Positions 1-8,961 of a stretch of DNA of 64,000 bases are shown piece after piece. Both the position numbers and the translations under genes were made by a program. The stretch is from Xanthomonas sp. 3793 (GTDB taxonomy: Bacteria > Pseudomonadota > Gammaproteobacteria > Xanthomonadales > Xanthomonadaceae): NCBI RefSeq assembly GCF_024806835.1, contig NZ_JANTYU010000001.1, positions 744,001 to 808,000 of the forward strand. Reading direction: 5' to 3'. Position 1 is the stretch's first letter. Every line of letters begins with the position of its first letter. Under the pieces are notes generated by a model. It saw only the letters and a list, made by a program, of their open reading frames with translations. It ran no database searches and was not told the origin of the DNA.

Positions 1-817
1 AGCCCTTGGGCAGCAGCAACGTTCGACCATTTATTGAATAAACCGGTTCAGTGATAAGACACGACGTGAAACCCGGGATGTCGGTAATCACCCTCGTTTC
101 CAAGATGCAGCGCAAATAAGTTCCACGCACAAGCAACGCATCCGGATGTCGAATGAATTGTGCGCTTGTTGCTTTCTGCTTGTCAGCCTCGCTACCGTCT
201 TCCGAACCAGCCGCCCCTGCTTCGCCTGCAGGATTGAGACCAGCCAAGATCGAATTGGAATACTCCTCGGCACTCATCGGACTGCTGCCGCCAGAACCGG
301 CAGCTCCAGCACCTCCAGCAGAGGCCATACGCCGCTCAGCAAGTGTCGGACCAGCTGGACGGTCATTTGCGGGATAAACTGGCTGCGGATAATCTGGAGT
401 TTGCGGAGGCGGAAGGGGTGGCGGCGCGAGCGAAATGGGGGGAACGTCTTGTTGAACTTCCGCCTGCGCCGGGGCATTTGCCATTTTGGGAAGGCTGGGC
501 GCGGTCACAGTAGCCGTAGGTTCCTTCTTCGCTTCCGCTTCATTTCGGTTAGTAGCGCTCTTGTAAAGAAAAAAAGCGAGCACAAGTAAAACCAGCACGA
601 TCGCACCAAGGAAAAACAGCGCTTTTCTATTCAGCCGCTGATCTTCTACCGAACGAAGCTCAGGCGCTGAAGCATCCAGATTTGGCAGCGGCTGCGCTTG
701 AGTACGAGCAAAGTAAGGGTTATTGGGATCCTGACCGCTACTTTGGGCCTGGGGGCGATCGTTCTCGCCATTGTCCTGGCGACCTTCATTATTCTCGGGA
801 GGATTATTCTGGCTCAT
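1..817 (-). CDS. virB10: VirB10, type IV secretion core channel protein (N-terminal part)
   Basis: Reads leftward and runs off the left edge, so only the first 271 or so residues are present. A charged cytoplasmic head (about 1-64) is followed by one membrane helix at about 66-84, then a Pro-rich periplasmic stretch (about 100-155) and a Gly/Ala/Ser-rich linker. The start of the conserved C-terminal beta-barrel domain is visible from about residue 216. This is the VirB10/TrbI plan: a protein spanning both membranes that joins inner-membrane ATPases to the outer-membrane pore. Its ATG overlaps the virB9 stop by four bases, so the two are translationally coupled. Identity rests on architecture plus the virB7-8-9-10 order. 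Confidence 0.93.
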   Translation of the reverse strand, partial: MSQNNPPENNEGRQDNGENDRPQAQSSGQDPNNPYFARTQAQPLPNLDASAPELRSVEDQRLNRKALFFLGAIVLVLLVLAFFLYKSATNRNEAEAKKEPTATVTAPSLPKMANAPAQAEVQQDVPPISLAPPPLPPPQTPDYPQPVYPANDRPAGPTLAERRMASAGGAGAAGSGGSSPMSAEEYSNSILAGLNPAGEAGAAGSEDGSEADKQKATSAQFIRHPDALLVRGTYLRCILETRVITDIPGFTSCLITEPVYSINGRTLLLPKG

Positions 818-1584
818 TTCTTTACATTCCTCCGAAGACCGACGACATTACTTCCATGTCTGATAACCAAATAGGGATAGGTACCATGGACAATGAGTAC
901 ATTCCCTTCGACTGTGGTGTTGACTACAAAATCTTCGCCATGCTCTTTCTCACGACCGAACACTGCCGGAAAATTTCCCGTCTGGAACTTGCTTGAATCA
1001 GTAAGCTTTAGGTACGTAAATCGACCGTCATCATATGCACTAACTGGTACAAGCCACCCCAGACGACTACGCGTGGCGTAGGAATAGTCGAAATAGTACT
1101 GCCTATCTTTAGATAGCTCAGTACTGAGCAAAGGCTTCGCATCTTCTTCAACTGCGTCTTTTGCGACCGAAAACTGCGAATCGCTAGGATAGTTGAAAAC
1201 CACCTTGTACTGAACGCCAGCGCGACGCGCCTGCTCAAGTTCGCGCCAGTCAGTAGCAACAACCTTGAGCTCAAAAATATATGAGTGCGTTTCGGTTCTG
1301 ACCATCATGTTGGTATCAACATCGACGTTCTTCGGCTTTAAATAAAAAACATTATCTCGCCGAGTCAGCTCCCAACCGCTACTGAAACCAGTACTGTAGT
1401 CGAGAATCTTCTCGTTAGGATTCAACTCGATCTGAGTTGTAATCCCCAAACCAGTGCGGATCGGATAGATCTGATCAGCTTTATAGTCGTAATAGTCGAC
1501 CGCTTGCGCATGAACGCTAACCGACGACCCGACTGCTGATATGCCGGCCAAGAGCCACACTATCAATTTATTCCTATACTTCAT
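814..1584 (-). CDS. virB9: VirB9, type IV secretion outer-membrane core component
   Basis: 256 residues with an N-terminal signal peptide (hydrophobic segment about 6-22, predicted cleavage near Ala26). It has the VirB9/CagX pattern: an N-terminal periplasmic domain, and a C-terminal beta domain ending in a 'VVGLRRN'-type tail that in this family contacts VirB7 and VirB10. Together with VirB7 and VirB10 it builds the core complex that crosses the outer membrane. Four-base overlaps at both ends, with virB8 upstream and virB10 downstream, show a single operon. Base composition is AT-rich compared with the rest of the window. Confidence 0.93.
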   Translation of the reverse strand: MKYRNKLIVWLLAGISAVGSSVSVHAQAVDYYDYKADQIYPIRTGLGITTQIELNPNEKILDYSTGFSSGWELTRRDNVFYLKPKNVDVDTNMMVRTETHSYIFELKVVATDWRELEQARRAGVQYKVVFNYPSDSQFSVAKDAVEEDAKPLLSTELSKDRQYYFDYSYATRSRLGWLVPVSAYDDGRFTYLKLTDSSKFQTGNFPAVFGREKEHGEDFVVNTTVEGNVLIVHGTYPYLVIRHGSNVVGLRRNVKK

Positions 1585-2501
1585 TGACCTCTTGCTCCGT
1601 CAGTTCCAATCGAAATCCCTTCGGCCGACCTTGCCGCATCAGGCTCTGTCGTTGTCGGTACTGCAACGCCAATCGCCGGAGCAGCCAGGTCTGGACTCGG
1701 GGTTGCAATAACCTGAGGCTGGACGCCACTAGCCGACGCACTGGGGCCAGTAGCAGGCGACCCGACGTCTGGCGGGGCCTTGTCGTAGTCATTGTCGACG
1801 CGATACTCGGTCACTTGGAATCCTAGAGGATTTTGCAACCTATCTTGCTCATCCAATTTTAGATTATTATTGTAATCAAAAGCCAGGGTAATCAACTTGT
1901 TGTCGATAAAAGTCGAGATGCCAGTAGTTTTTTCATACAGGTTACGCTGTATTCTGACAGCAGCCCCCCTAAATCCGCCGGAAGCTCGCTGCCCCAGAGG
2001 AGTGATGCTGAGAATTTTAACGCGAATCGACTTTGCCTTTCCGTACTTCAGAAAAGGGTTATCCGGGTTATTTTCCATATACAATTGCTTATGCCCTGCG
2101 CCGACTTGCGTAGTAGACATGATAAAAACGAGATTCCAATCACGCAATGTCATAATCTCTGAGTCATAGGACTCGCGCGCCGTTACATATTGCGCAACAT
2201 TACTCCGATTGATCGCCTCGCTAGATGTAATCTGCTGGTTATAGAAATCCCCCTGAAGTCTGGCAACAGTAGCAGTCCCGGTGGAAGCATCGGCCATTAC
2301 AAGATACGGAACTTTTTCTTTAAGCGGCAGCATGTAGTAATAACCACCCGCCAACATGACAGACACCGCCAAAGAAGTAGTTGCAACCATCCAGGCACGC
2401 CGCTGGCTACGTTGCGCAAGATCTGCAATTGTCAGCTCATAGTTGACCGCTTTCGCAACCACTTGATCAACTTGGTGACTGGGTTCTTTCTTACGGAACA
2501 T
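1581..2501 (-). CDS. virB8: VirB8, inner-membrane type IV secretion assembly factor
   Basis: 306 residues. A short cytoplasmic N-terminus is followed by a single membrane helix at about residues 39-58, then the periplasmic VirB8 fold. The last 70 or so residues are a Pro/Ala/Ser/Thr-rich tail beyond the usual domain end, making the protein longer than the roughly 230-240 residues common in the family. VirB8 nucleates channel assembly and contacts VirB9 and VirB10. The ATG follows a GGAAG Shine-Dalgarno. The stop overlaps the virB9 start (ATGA). Confidence 0.92.
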   Translation of the reverse strand: MFRKKEPSHQVDQVVAKAVNYELTIADLAQRSQRRAWMVATTSLAVSVMLAGGYYYMLPLKEKVPYLVMADASTGTATVARLQGDFYNQQITSSEAINRSNVAQYVTARESYDSEIMTLRDWNLVFIMSTTQVGAGHKQLYMENNPDNPFLKYGKAKSIRVKILSITPLGQRASGGFRGAAVRIQRNLYEKTTGISTFIDNKLITLAFDYNNNLKLDEQDRLQNPLGFQVTEYRVDNDYDKAPPDVGSPATGPSASASGVQPQVIATPSPDLAAPAIGVAVPTTTEPDAARSAEGISIGTDGARGQ

Positions 2502-2572
2502 AAGTAATCCGCTTCCACCTATTTTACAAAGGTACTGCGTATTTTATTAGCGCAGAGACGAGGGCTAAAGCA

Positions 2573-2983
2573 TCAACCAGCCGACTTAGAAACAGGCTGG
2601 ACGACTATCTGGTTTCCAACAATCGCTACGTGCACTCCTTGTGTTGCATAAACAGCACTGAGCTCATCCACCGCTTGCTTTACGCTAGTTGTTTCTATTT
2701 TTGCGACTGCGGCGTATAGCGTGTAATCAGAGGTGATGTTGTAAGCAAGCGTCATATTGGAGTCCTTGACCCAACGCTCCAACATTGTTTTTAGCGTACC
2801 GTCCATCGGAGTAGCTTGATAAACGTAGGACGCATGCAGCGGCAACTCCATCGGCGTCTCTGCAAAACGATTCACTGGCTTCCATCGCCCGCCGAAATCC
2901 GCAGCAGGCTTTGTTGCACATGAAACCAGCGCGAGCATGGTCAGCACAAGACATGTAATTTTCAAGGTATGAACCTTCTTCAC
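2573..2983 (-). CDS. virB7: VirB7 lipoprotein with C-terminal N0-like domain
   Basis: The frame is open further upstream, but I chose the GTG at 2983: a GGAG lies eight bases before it and it puts a lipoprotein signal directly at the N-terminus. The product is 136 residues, with a lipobox L-V-S-C and acylated Cys at residue 22. Classical VirB7 is only about 40-60 residues; the extra 80 or so residues ('MTLAYNITSDYTLYAAVA...VVQPV') look like the N0 domain of secretins. That combination is known in Xanthomonadaceae type IV systems, where the domain enlarges the outer-membrane ring. First gene of the virB7-8-9-10 run. Confidence 0.88.
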   Translation of the reverse strand: MKKVHTLKITCLVLTMLALVSCATKPAADFGGRWKPVNRFAETPMELPLHASYVYQATPMDGTLKTMLERWVKDSNMTLAYNITSDYTLYAAVAKIETTSVKQAVDELSAVYATQGVHVAIVGNQIVVQPVSKSAG

Positions 2984-3328
2984 GCCCCAATCTCCATAAC
3001 TAATAAGCAATTTTTGTTTCGCGCCTGCGACGTCATACATTTAGCGTCCAAAGGACTATTTCTAAAACCGAGGAATCGTCGAAATATTTCAGGCACAGCA
3101 AATCGCCCGCCAAGAAGGCGAACGAATTTGAGAGATCCAGGCAAGAATGTTCGTCACACATAAACATTTTTACGCTCCATGTAACCCCATTCCTAAGCAA
3201 CCTGCAGATCAGACTATCGTCAGGGTGCCACTACATCGTGCAATCTGCCTCCTTGGCGACCAACAGTCAAGCTGAAAGTGATGCAAGTCTCTAATTTATG
3301 AGAATTTATCATAAAATCGTGATTTTCA
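2984..3328 (-). other. Intergenic region between virD4 and virB7
   Basis: About 345 AT-rich bases without a credible gene. It should hold the promoter of the virB7 operon because virD4 ends at 3329. I see no convincing paired -35/-10 and no perfect GTAAA-N5-GTAAA CpxR box. Only one GTAAA half-site is present (minus strand, 3173-3169). A short GTGAT/ATCAC hairpin (3319-3332) overlaps the virD4 stop and is followed by a weak T-run, possibly a poor terminator. Confidence 0.5.
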
Positions 3329-5002
3329 TCACACTTTTAGATCGAGAACTGGCGTCTTCACCTTGTCTAAAAGACGTGAAGTAAAGTGCTTATCTTCGTA
3401 GTACTTTATTTTCTGGCATTTGACCGGGTGCGGGATTCCTTCGTAGAGGAACACTTCATTGTCGTTCCCCATCGCTTTCAGCTCCTGCGGCAACATCAAT
3501 GCACGCCGCTCCTCCGACACGCTGCGCGTTGTTTCGCGCCCCCTTGTGATGTTTTTCTTCTTGATCGTCGTGTAGCCCAACATCTCCGAGTAGTCGTTCG
3601 CGTCCTGTTGTTCGCGCGGTGCGTACAGGATCTGCAGGGCGTGGTTGGTGATGATGGTGCGCGACAGGTCCTTGCCATAGGTCGCGTCCAGCTGCGCCAT
3701 GCTCTGGATGATGGGCAACAGACGGATGTTGTAGCCCGCCATGTAGGCTACTGCCGTCGCGATGATGTCCACTTTGCCGATCGAGGTGAATTCGTCCATG
3801 AGCAGCAAGCATTGATACTTGAGCTCGGGGTTGGACTTCGGCAGTTCGCGGGTGTTGAGGTTGATGATCTGGCTGAAGAGCAGGTTGATGATCAGGCGAC
3901 TCTCGGCCAGCTTGTTGGGCTGGATGCCGATGTAGATCGTCATCTTCTTCTTGCGTAGATCCGTTAACATGAAGTCGTCGGCGCTGGTAGCCGCATCCAG
4001 CACGGGGTTGATCCACGCGTTGAGCGGTTCTTTCAGGGTCCCCATGATGGACGCGAAGGTCTCATCCGCCTGTGACAGCATGTTGGCAAAGGCCGACTTG
4101 GCGTTGCTGCTCAGGAACCTGCGCTCGGACAGCGACTTCAGGTATTTCTTAAGGTCGGTACCGTCGCCCGAAGACAGGCGGTAAATTCCGCCCAGCGTGG
4201 GCGCCCCTGCCCCGCCCGGGAAGCCAAGCGACAGCTCCTCATCCCAGTTCTCAAACAGATACAGAGCAAAAGCCAAGAATGCATTGCGCGCCTGGCTGAC
4301 CCAGAATTTTTGATCGTCGGAGCCGTCCGGATACAGCATGGCTGCGATGCTCATCAGGTCCGACACGCGGAATGCGGGATCGTTCGACACGTAGGTCAGT
4401 GGATTCCAGCGATGGGTACGCCGATCTTCCGCAAACGGATTGAAGAGAAAGACCTCGTGCCCCTGGCTGGCGCGCCAGCCGCTGGTCAGATCGAAGTTTT
4501 CCTGCTTGATGTCCAGGACGACGATCGACTCCTGGTACTCAAGCAGGTTGGGGATGACAACACCCACGCCTTTGCCTGAGCGGGTAGGCGCAGCGAGGAT
4601 CACGAATTGCTGCCCGCTCAGACGCACCAGCTTGCCGTTGAATTTACCGACGACGATGCCGTTTCCGCTTGGCTTGAAGAGGCCGTGCTTGGCGAGATCG
4701 GAAGCCCCGGCGAAGCGCGCGTCGCCGTGCAGTGCGCGCGCTTTGGGCTTGAGGATCAAGGCGATTCCGATGACCCAAACCAGCCCCGGAAAACCGAAGC
4801 CAATGGCGCCTGCCATCTTGATCTTGGCAACGTAGGGGGCAACTTCCGGCAATCCCAGCGCACTGTAGTAGCGATAGTAGGTATCCCAGCTATACAAGCT
4901 GGTCTCGAGCCGCAACAGGAGCAGGGTCACATAGCCGGACAACAGATATCCGGCGAGTAGTGCCACCACAGTGGCAATCGCGATAATTTTGGCTTTGGAC
5001 AT
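3329..5002 (-). CDS. virD4: VirD4, type IV secretion coupling protein ATPase
   Basis: 557 residues. Two N-terminal membrane helices (about 5-30 and 63-85) are followed by a TraG/VirD4 NTPase domain with Walker A at about 138-146 (APTRSGKGV) and Walker B at about 399-405 (LLLMDEF). Coupling proteins recognise substrates and feed them to the channel. In Xanthomonas citri the equivalent protein recruits toxins carrying a C-terminal XVIPCD signal for killing rival bacteria (family knowledge; no such toxin lies in this window). Same strand as virB7-10 but separated from them by 345 bases, so probably a separate transcript. Confidence 0.93.
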   Translation of the reverse strand: MSKAKIIAIATVVALLAGYLLSGYVTLLLLRLETSLYSWDTYYRYYSALGLPEVAPYVAKIKMAGAIGFGFPGLVWVIGIALILKPKARALHGDARFAGASDLAKHGLFKPSGNGIVVGKFNGKLVRLSGQQFVILAAPTRSGKGVGVVIPNLLEYQESIVVLDIKQENFDLTSGWRASQGHEVFLFNPFAEDRRTHRWNPLTYVSNDPAFRVSDLMSIAAMLYPDGSDDQKFWVSQARNAFLAFALYLFENWDEELSLGFPGGAGAPTLGGIYRLSSGDGTDLKKYLKSLSERRFLSSNAKSAFANMLSQADETFASIMGTLKEPLNAWINPVLDAATSADDFMLTDLRKKKMTIYIGIQPNKLAESRLIINLLFSQIINLNTRELPKSNPELKYQCLLLMDEFTSIGKVDIIATAVAYMAGYNIRLLPIIQSMAQLDATYGKDLSRTIITNHALQILYAPREQQDANDYSEMLGYTTIKKKNITRGRETTRSVSEERRALMLPQELKAMGNDNEVFLYEGIPHPVKCQKIKYYEDKHFTSRLLDKVKTPVLDLKV

Positions 5003-5038
5003 TCGCCCTTCTCCTTAGGCTTGCATCTGGACGGCGGT

Positions 5039-5281
5039 CTAGCGACGGACAATGGGCTTGTGGTCAATCAAGTCCGCCTTGCGCCCCCCATTCTCGCTCT
5101 CTACGAGAGAGTCGATCCAAACATTGGCTTGATCCAAGGAAAGATCCGGCGTGATTCGCGCCCCCGCATCGGTCACGACCGCATACGCCACCACCGCATC
5201 GGGCGCATACACCTCGTCGCGCGTGATCGCCACAATGCGATATCCCCCCCTGGTCAGCACGGTGTGCTGATACTCGTCCAT
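5039..5281 (-). CDS. Small protein of unknown function upstream of virD4
   Basis: 80 residues, acidic in its C-terminal half, no signal peptide, membrane segment or Cys. I do not recognise a family. A strong Shine-Dalgarno (AAGGAAGG, about six bases before the ATG) and a gap of only 36 bases to virD4 argue that it is a real gene of the virD4 transcript. A role linked to secretion, such as a substrate adaptor or immunity-type protein, is a guess from position only. Confidence 0.7.
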   Translation of the reverse strand: MDEYQHTVLTRGGYRIVAITRDEVYAPDAVVAYAVVTDAGARITPDLSLDQANVWIDSLVESENGGRKADLIDHKPIVRR

Positions 5282-5544
5282 CGCCAGCCTTCCTTTCCGT
5301 CAGCGCGGAGGCGATGCTAAAGCAAGACGTGTGATGGAGAAAGCGGTTTCGTAGGCGTCCGTGACTGTCCGCGTCGAGCCGCCCCATCTTTGAGCCCGAT
5401 TCGGCGAGCTTGGTTTGGCCCTTCCGACGGTGCGGAGGCAGACAGATACGCGCTGGCCGATAGCTCCACTGCTGCCAGCACTAGATCCTTCATCGCCTGC
5501 GCCGAGCTATTGAGTGATGTCGCGAGCCAACGGCTGCCTGGGGC

Positions 5545-5863
5545 ATGACGTGGGGTCGCGTGGCGAAAGGTGCGCCTTGGCTGGCGCTGCAGGCGACAGG
5601 GTTCGTGCCCAGAACATTCCGACACATCATCGCCACGTGGCTACGCAAGCTCGGTGTTGTCGCGAGAGTGTTCCACTTGCTCGGTCACCGTGCAGCAGGC
5701 ACAACTGACCGCTACGCGAAGTTCGATCCGACGTATCCGCACCAAGCGAATGAAGGGGTTGGCGTTGATCGCCGAGGACTTGGCCAAGCACGCGCCCAAG
5801 TTGAAGAAGCTCCTCATTGGGGTCACTTTGAGTTATTGGCAGACATCGCTGCCGACCATGTAA
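5545..5863 (+). pseudogene. Remnant of tyrosine recombinase (phage/island integrase), C-terminal part
   Basis: The frame from 5545 reads like the end of a lambda-type integrase: an 'RHIIATWLRKLGV' box, then 'LLGH', then 'TTDRYAKFDPTY' carrying the nucleophilic Tyr. Around 5745 the family-like reading moves into another frame ('IAEDLAKHAPKLKKLL') and stops at 5863, so there is at least one frameshift. The N-terminal two thirds of an integrase are absent. It lies about 35 bases from the 3' end of tRNA-Val, the usual position of an integrase that used that tRNA as attachment site. Not expected to be functional. Confidence 0.72.
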
Positions 5864-5896
5864 CCACTCAAGTCGCCGTGCCATCTGGACTTGGAG

Positions 5897-5971
5897 TGGT
5901 GGGCGGTACAGGGTTCGAACCTGTGACCCCTACCATGTCAAGGTAGTGCTCTACCGCTGAGCTAACCGCCC
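5897..5971 (-). tRNA. tRNA-Val (anticodon GAC)
   Basis: Full cloverleaf on the minus strand: acceptor GGGCGGT pairs with ACCGCCC, anticodon stem CTACC/GGTAG with loop TTGACAT giving GAC, T-loop GGTTCGAACCC, encoded CCA end. 75 bases. The integrase remnant lies just past its 3' end. Confidence 0.97.
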
Positions 5972-6066
5972 GAATCCTGCGCCAGCATTGCGCTGTGCAG
6001 GGCGCGCATTCTAGCGCAGGGTTTCGCCGACCACAAGCCCTCCCCCGCGCTTCGTACCACTTCGCC

Positions 6067-8088
6067 CTACCCCAGGCTTGCGGCCTTCAACTTCTGGATC
6101 TGGTCGCGAATCTGCGCCGCTGCCTCGAACTCCAGATCCTTGGCATGCTGATACATCTTCTGCTCCAGGCTCTTGAGCTTGCCGGCAATTTCAGCAGGCT
6201 TCATGGCGCGATAATCGGGGGTCTCTTCGGCGACCTGGCGCGACTTCGAGCGCCCCTTGCCCGCCTTCTTCTCGGCCGCATCCTCGCGCGCACCTTCCAT
6301 GATGTCGGAGATCGGACGCGCCACCGACTTGGGGGTGATGCCGTGCTCGAGGTTGTACTCCACCTGTTTCTCGCGACGGCGGTCGGTTTCGTCGATCGCG
6401 GCCTGCATCGAACGCGTCATCTTGTCGGCATACAGGATCGCCTTGCCGCGCAGATTGCGTGCGGCGCGACCGATGGTCTGGATCAGCGAGCCGGTAGAAC
6501 GCAGGAAGCCTTCCTTGTCCGCATCCAGGATCGCCACCAACGACACTTCCGGCATGTCCAGGCCCTCGCGAAGCAGGTTGATGCCGACCAGCACATCGAA
6601 CTTGCCCAGGCGCAGATCGCGGATGATCTCCACACGCTCGACCGTGTCGATATCAGAGTGCAGATAGCGCACGCGAATGCCATGCTCACCGAGGTATTCC
6701 GTCAGGTTCTCGGCCATGCGCTTGGTCAGCGTCGTGACCAGCACGCGGTCGCCGAGCTTGATGCGCTCGTGCACCTCGGACATCAAGTCGTCGACCTGGG
6801 TACCGACCGGGCGAATCTCCACCACCGGATCGATTAGCCCCGTGGGACGCACCACCAGTTCGGTGATTTCGCCGGCAGACTCGCGCAATTCGTAAGGCCC
6901 CGGCGTTGCGGAGACATAGATGCTGCGCGGCGAACGCGCCTCCCACTCCTCGAAGCGCAGTGGCCGGTTGTCCAGCGCCGACGGCAGCCGGAAGCCAAAC
7001 TCCACCAACGTTTCCTTGCGCGAGCGGTCGCCTTTGTACATCGCACCGATTTGCGGAATGGTCACGTGCGACTCATCGATGACCAGCAGCGCATCCGGCG
7101 GCAGGTAGTCGAACAGCGTCGGCGGCGGCTCGCCGGGCGCTTTGCCGGTGAGATGCCGCGAATAGTTTTCGATGCCGTTGCAGAAGCCCACTTCAGCCAT
7201 CATCTCCAGATCGAACTGGGTGCGCTGCGCCAGACGCTGCGCCTCGACCAATTTGTTCTGCGAATACAACTGCTCCAGCCGCTCCTTCAACTCGTCCTTG
7301 ATCGTATCCACCGCGCTGAGCGTACGCTCGCGCGTGGTGGCGTAATGGGTCTTGGGATACACGGTGTACCGCTGCAGCTTGCGCAGGGTTTCGCCGGTCA
7401 ACGGGTCGAACAAGGTCAGCTGCTCGACGTCGCCATCGAACAACTCGATCCGCAACGCCTCGGTATCCGACTCGGCCGGAAACACGTCCACCACCTCGCC
7501 GCGCACCCGGAATGCGCCGCGTGTGAGCTCGAACTCATTGCGGGTGTACTGCAGATCGGTCAGATGGCGGATCAACTGGCGTTGATCGATGTGCTCGCCC
7601 ACCGACAGGATCAGGCGCAGCGACAGATAGTCCTCCGGCGCACCCAGACCATAGATCGCCGACACCGTGGCCACCACCAGCGAATCACGACGCGATAGCA
7701 AGGTCTTGGTCGCCGACAGACGCATCTGCTCGATGTGCTCGTTGATCGAACTGTCCTTCTCGATGAAGGTGTCCGACGACGGCACGTAAGCTTCGGGCTG
7801 GTAGTAGTCGTAATAGCTGACGAAGTACTCGACCGCATTGTTCGGGAAGAACGACTTGAACTCGCCGTACAACTGCGCCGCCAGCGTCTTGTTGGGCGCC
7901 ATCACCAGGGTCGGCTTTTGCACCTGCTGCACGACATTGGCGATGGTGTAGGTCTTACCCGAGCCGGTCACCCCCAGCAGGGTCTGCTTGGCCAGGCCGG
8001 CCTCGAAGTTGGCCACCAGCTTGTCGATGGCCGCTGGCTGGTCACCAGCTGGGGAATACGGGGATACGAGCTCAAAACGATCGGTCAT
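6067..8088 (-). CDS. uvrB: UvrB, excision nuclease subunit B
   Basis: 673 residues from the ATG at 8088, the usual UvrB length; the frame is open upstream, but the conserved start '[17 protein letters not shown]' fixes this codon. Walker A GVTGSGKT at 39-46, the aromatic beta-hairpin region '[12 protein letters not shown]' near 92-103, a DESH helicase box, and a C-terminal UVR motif that contacts UvrC. UvrB receives damaged DNA from UvrA and forms the pre-incision complex in nucleotide excision repair. Stands alone, as is common for uvrB. Confidence 0.98.
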   Translation of the reverse strand: MTDRFELVSPYSPAGDQPAAIDKLVANFEAGLAKQTLLGVTGSGKTYTIANVVQQVQKPTLVMAPNKTLAAQLYGEFKSFFPNNAVEYFVSYYDYYQPEAYVPSSDTFIEKDSSINEHIEQMRLSATKTLLSRRDSLVVATVSAIYGLGAPEDYLSLRLILSVGEHIDQRQLIRHLTDLQYTRNEFELTRGAFRVRGEVVDVFPAESDTEALRIELFDGDVEQLTLFDPLTGETLRKLQRYTVYPKTHYATTRERTLSAVDTIKDELKERLEQLYSQNKLVEAQRLAQRTQFDLEMMAEVGFCNGIENYSRHLTGKAPGEPPPTLFDYLPPDALLVIDESHVTIPQIGAMYKGDRSRKETLVEFGFRLPSALDNRPLRFEEWEARSPRSIYVSATPGPYELRESAGEITELVVRPTGLIDPVVEIRPVGTQVDDLMSEVHERIKLGDRVLVTTLTKRMAENLTEYLGEHGIRVRYLHSDIDTVERVEIIRDLRLGKFDVLVGINLLREGLDMPEVSLVAILDADKEGFLRSTGSLIQTIGRAARNLRGKAILYADKMTRSMQAAIDETDRRREKQVEYNLEHGITPKSVARPISDIMEGAREDAAEKKAGKGRSKSRQVAEETPDYRAMKPAEIAGKLKSLEQKMYQHAKDLEFEAAAQIRDQIQKLKAASLG

Positions 8089-8230
8089 GGAGCGGATCTC
8101 GGGGGGAAGGCTGCACGAAAAAACGGAGGTCACCTTTGGTAAAAATCTGACATCCCGCCACGTAGGGACAGACGTTACCTGAGATGTGATCACCTTAGAG
8201 ACTGCTTGCTCCAACGAAGGAGCAGGAAGA

Positions 8231-8773
8231 ATGCAAGCAGCGACTCGTTCGTGCGAAAAAGGGTACACCGCGCTTCAGTCACTGATCGTGATGGCGATCC
8301 TCGGCATCCTGACGACCATCGGCCTGCCCAGCTTCAGGGCGTTGATCGAATGGCAGCGCGCACAGGCGCGGGTCCACCTGCTCACCGCGCATCTGGCGAC
8401 GGCCAGGAGTCTGGCAGTCACCCAGCGCCTGCCTGTCAGCATCTGTCCATCGGCCGATGGGGCGAGTTGCCGATCGGACAAGAACTGGAGCCAAGGATGG
8501 ATCCTTTTCAAGGATCCGCTACGCGATGGGCGGCCCGCAGGCGCAGACTCGATCTTGCGAGCCGAACGCTATGCAGCGAGCGACAACATCAGCATCACCG
8601 GAACGACTGGCAGACCTGTGGTGCGCTTCCTTCCAAACGGTCGCAACAGCGGCACCAACATCACGATCAGCCTCTGTGCCGGCGCGCATCGCCTTGCGGA
8701 CGTCATCGTCAACAACTCAGGACGAACGCGATCCGTACGCTATAAGCAGGCAACCAGCTGCTCGATGCACTGA
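8231..8773 (+). CDS. Orphan GspH/FimT-family pseudopilin
   Basis: 180 residues from an ATG preceded by AGGAAG. A type III prepilin signal is present: Gly at the cleavage site, then YTALQ and a hydrophobic helix. The residue at +5 is Gln, not the near-invariant Glu that drives pilin assembly. The body matches the GspH/FimT fold, with two Cys pairs. It is the only plus-strand gene near the minor-pilin operon and is separated from it by tRNA-Asn, so it is not part of that operon. It may be a DNA-uptake or minor pilin, or a drifting paralogue of the fimT gene at 15316. Confidence 0.8.
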   Translation: MQAATRSCEKGYTALQSLIVMAILGILTTIGLPSFRALIEWQRAQARVHLLTAHLATARSLAVTQRLPVSICPSADGASCRSDKNWSQGWILFKDPLRDGRPAGADSILRAERYAASDNISITGTTGRPVVRFLPNGRNSGTNITISLCAGAHRLADVIVNNSGRTRSVRYKQATSCSMH

Positions 8774-8787
8774 GCTTTCGCCAAAAA

Positions 8788-8815
8788 AAGAGGCCGCGAC
8801 TAGTCGCGGCCTCTT
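8788..8815. terminator. Bidirectional hairpin terminator
   Basis: Perfect palindrome with 13-base arms (AAGAGGCCGCGAC and its complement, two bases between them), preceded by an A-run and placed 15 bases after the pseudopilin stop. It suits termination of the plus-strand gene and of transcription leaving tRNA-Asn on the minus strand. Confidence 0.85.
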
Positions 8816-8823
8816 CAACATCT

Positions 8824-8900
8824 TGGCGCCCGAAGTTGGACTCGAACCAACGACCCCCTGATTAACAGTCAAGTGCTCTAACCGGCTGAGCTATTCGGGC
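8824..8900 (-). tRNA. tRNA-Asn (anticodon GTT)
   Basis: Acceptor GCCCGAA pairs with TTCGGGC, anticodon loop CTGTTAA gives GTT, T-loop GGTTCGAGTCC, CCA encoded. 77 bases. Confidence 0.96.
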
Positions 8901-8961
8901 GGGGTCCGCATTGTAGCCAGCGGCCAGCGAATCTGCAACCCCCCAAGTTGCACTCGATTGG

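Noticed and set aside
3159..3173. Possible CpxR box upstream of virB7
   Set aside because: Only one GTAAA half-site; the partner five bases away reads TTATG, so the direct repeat is not present.
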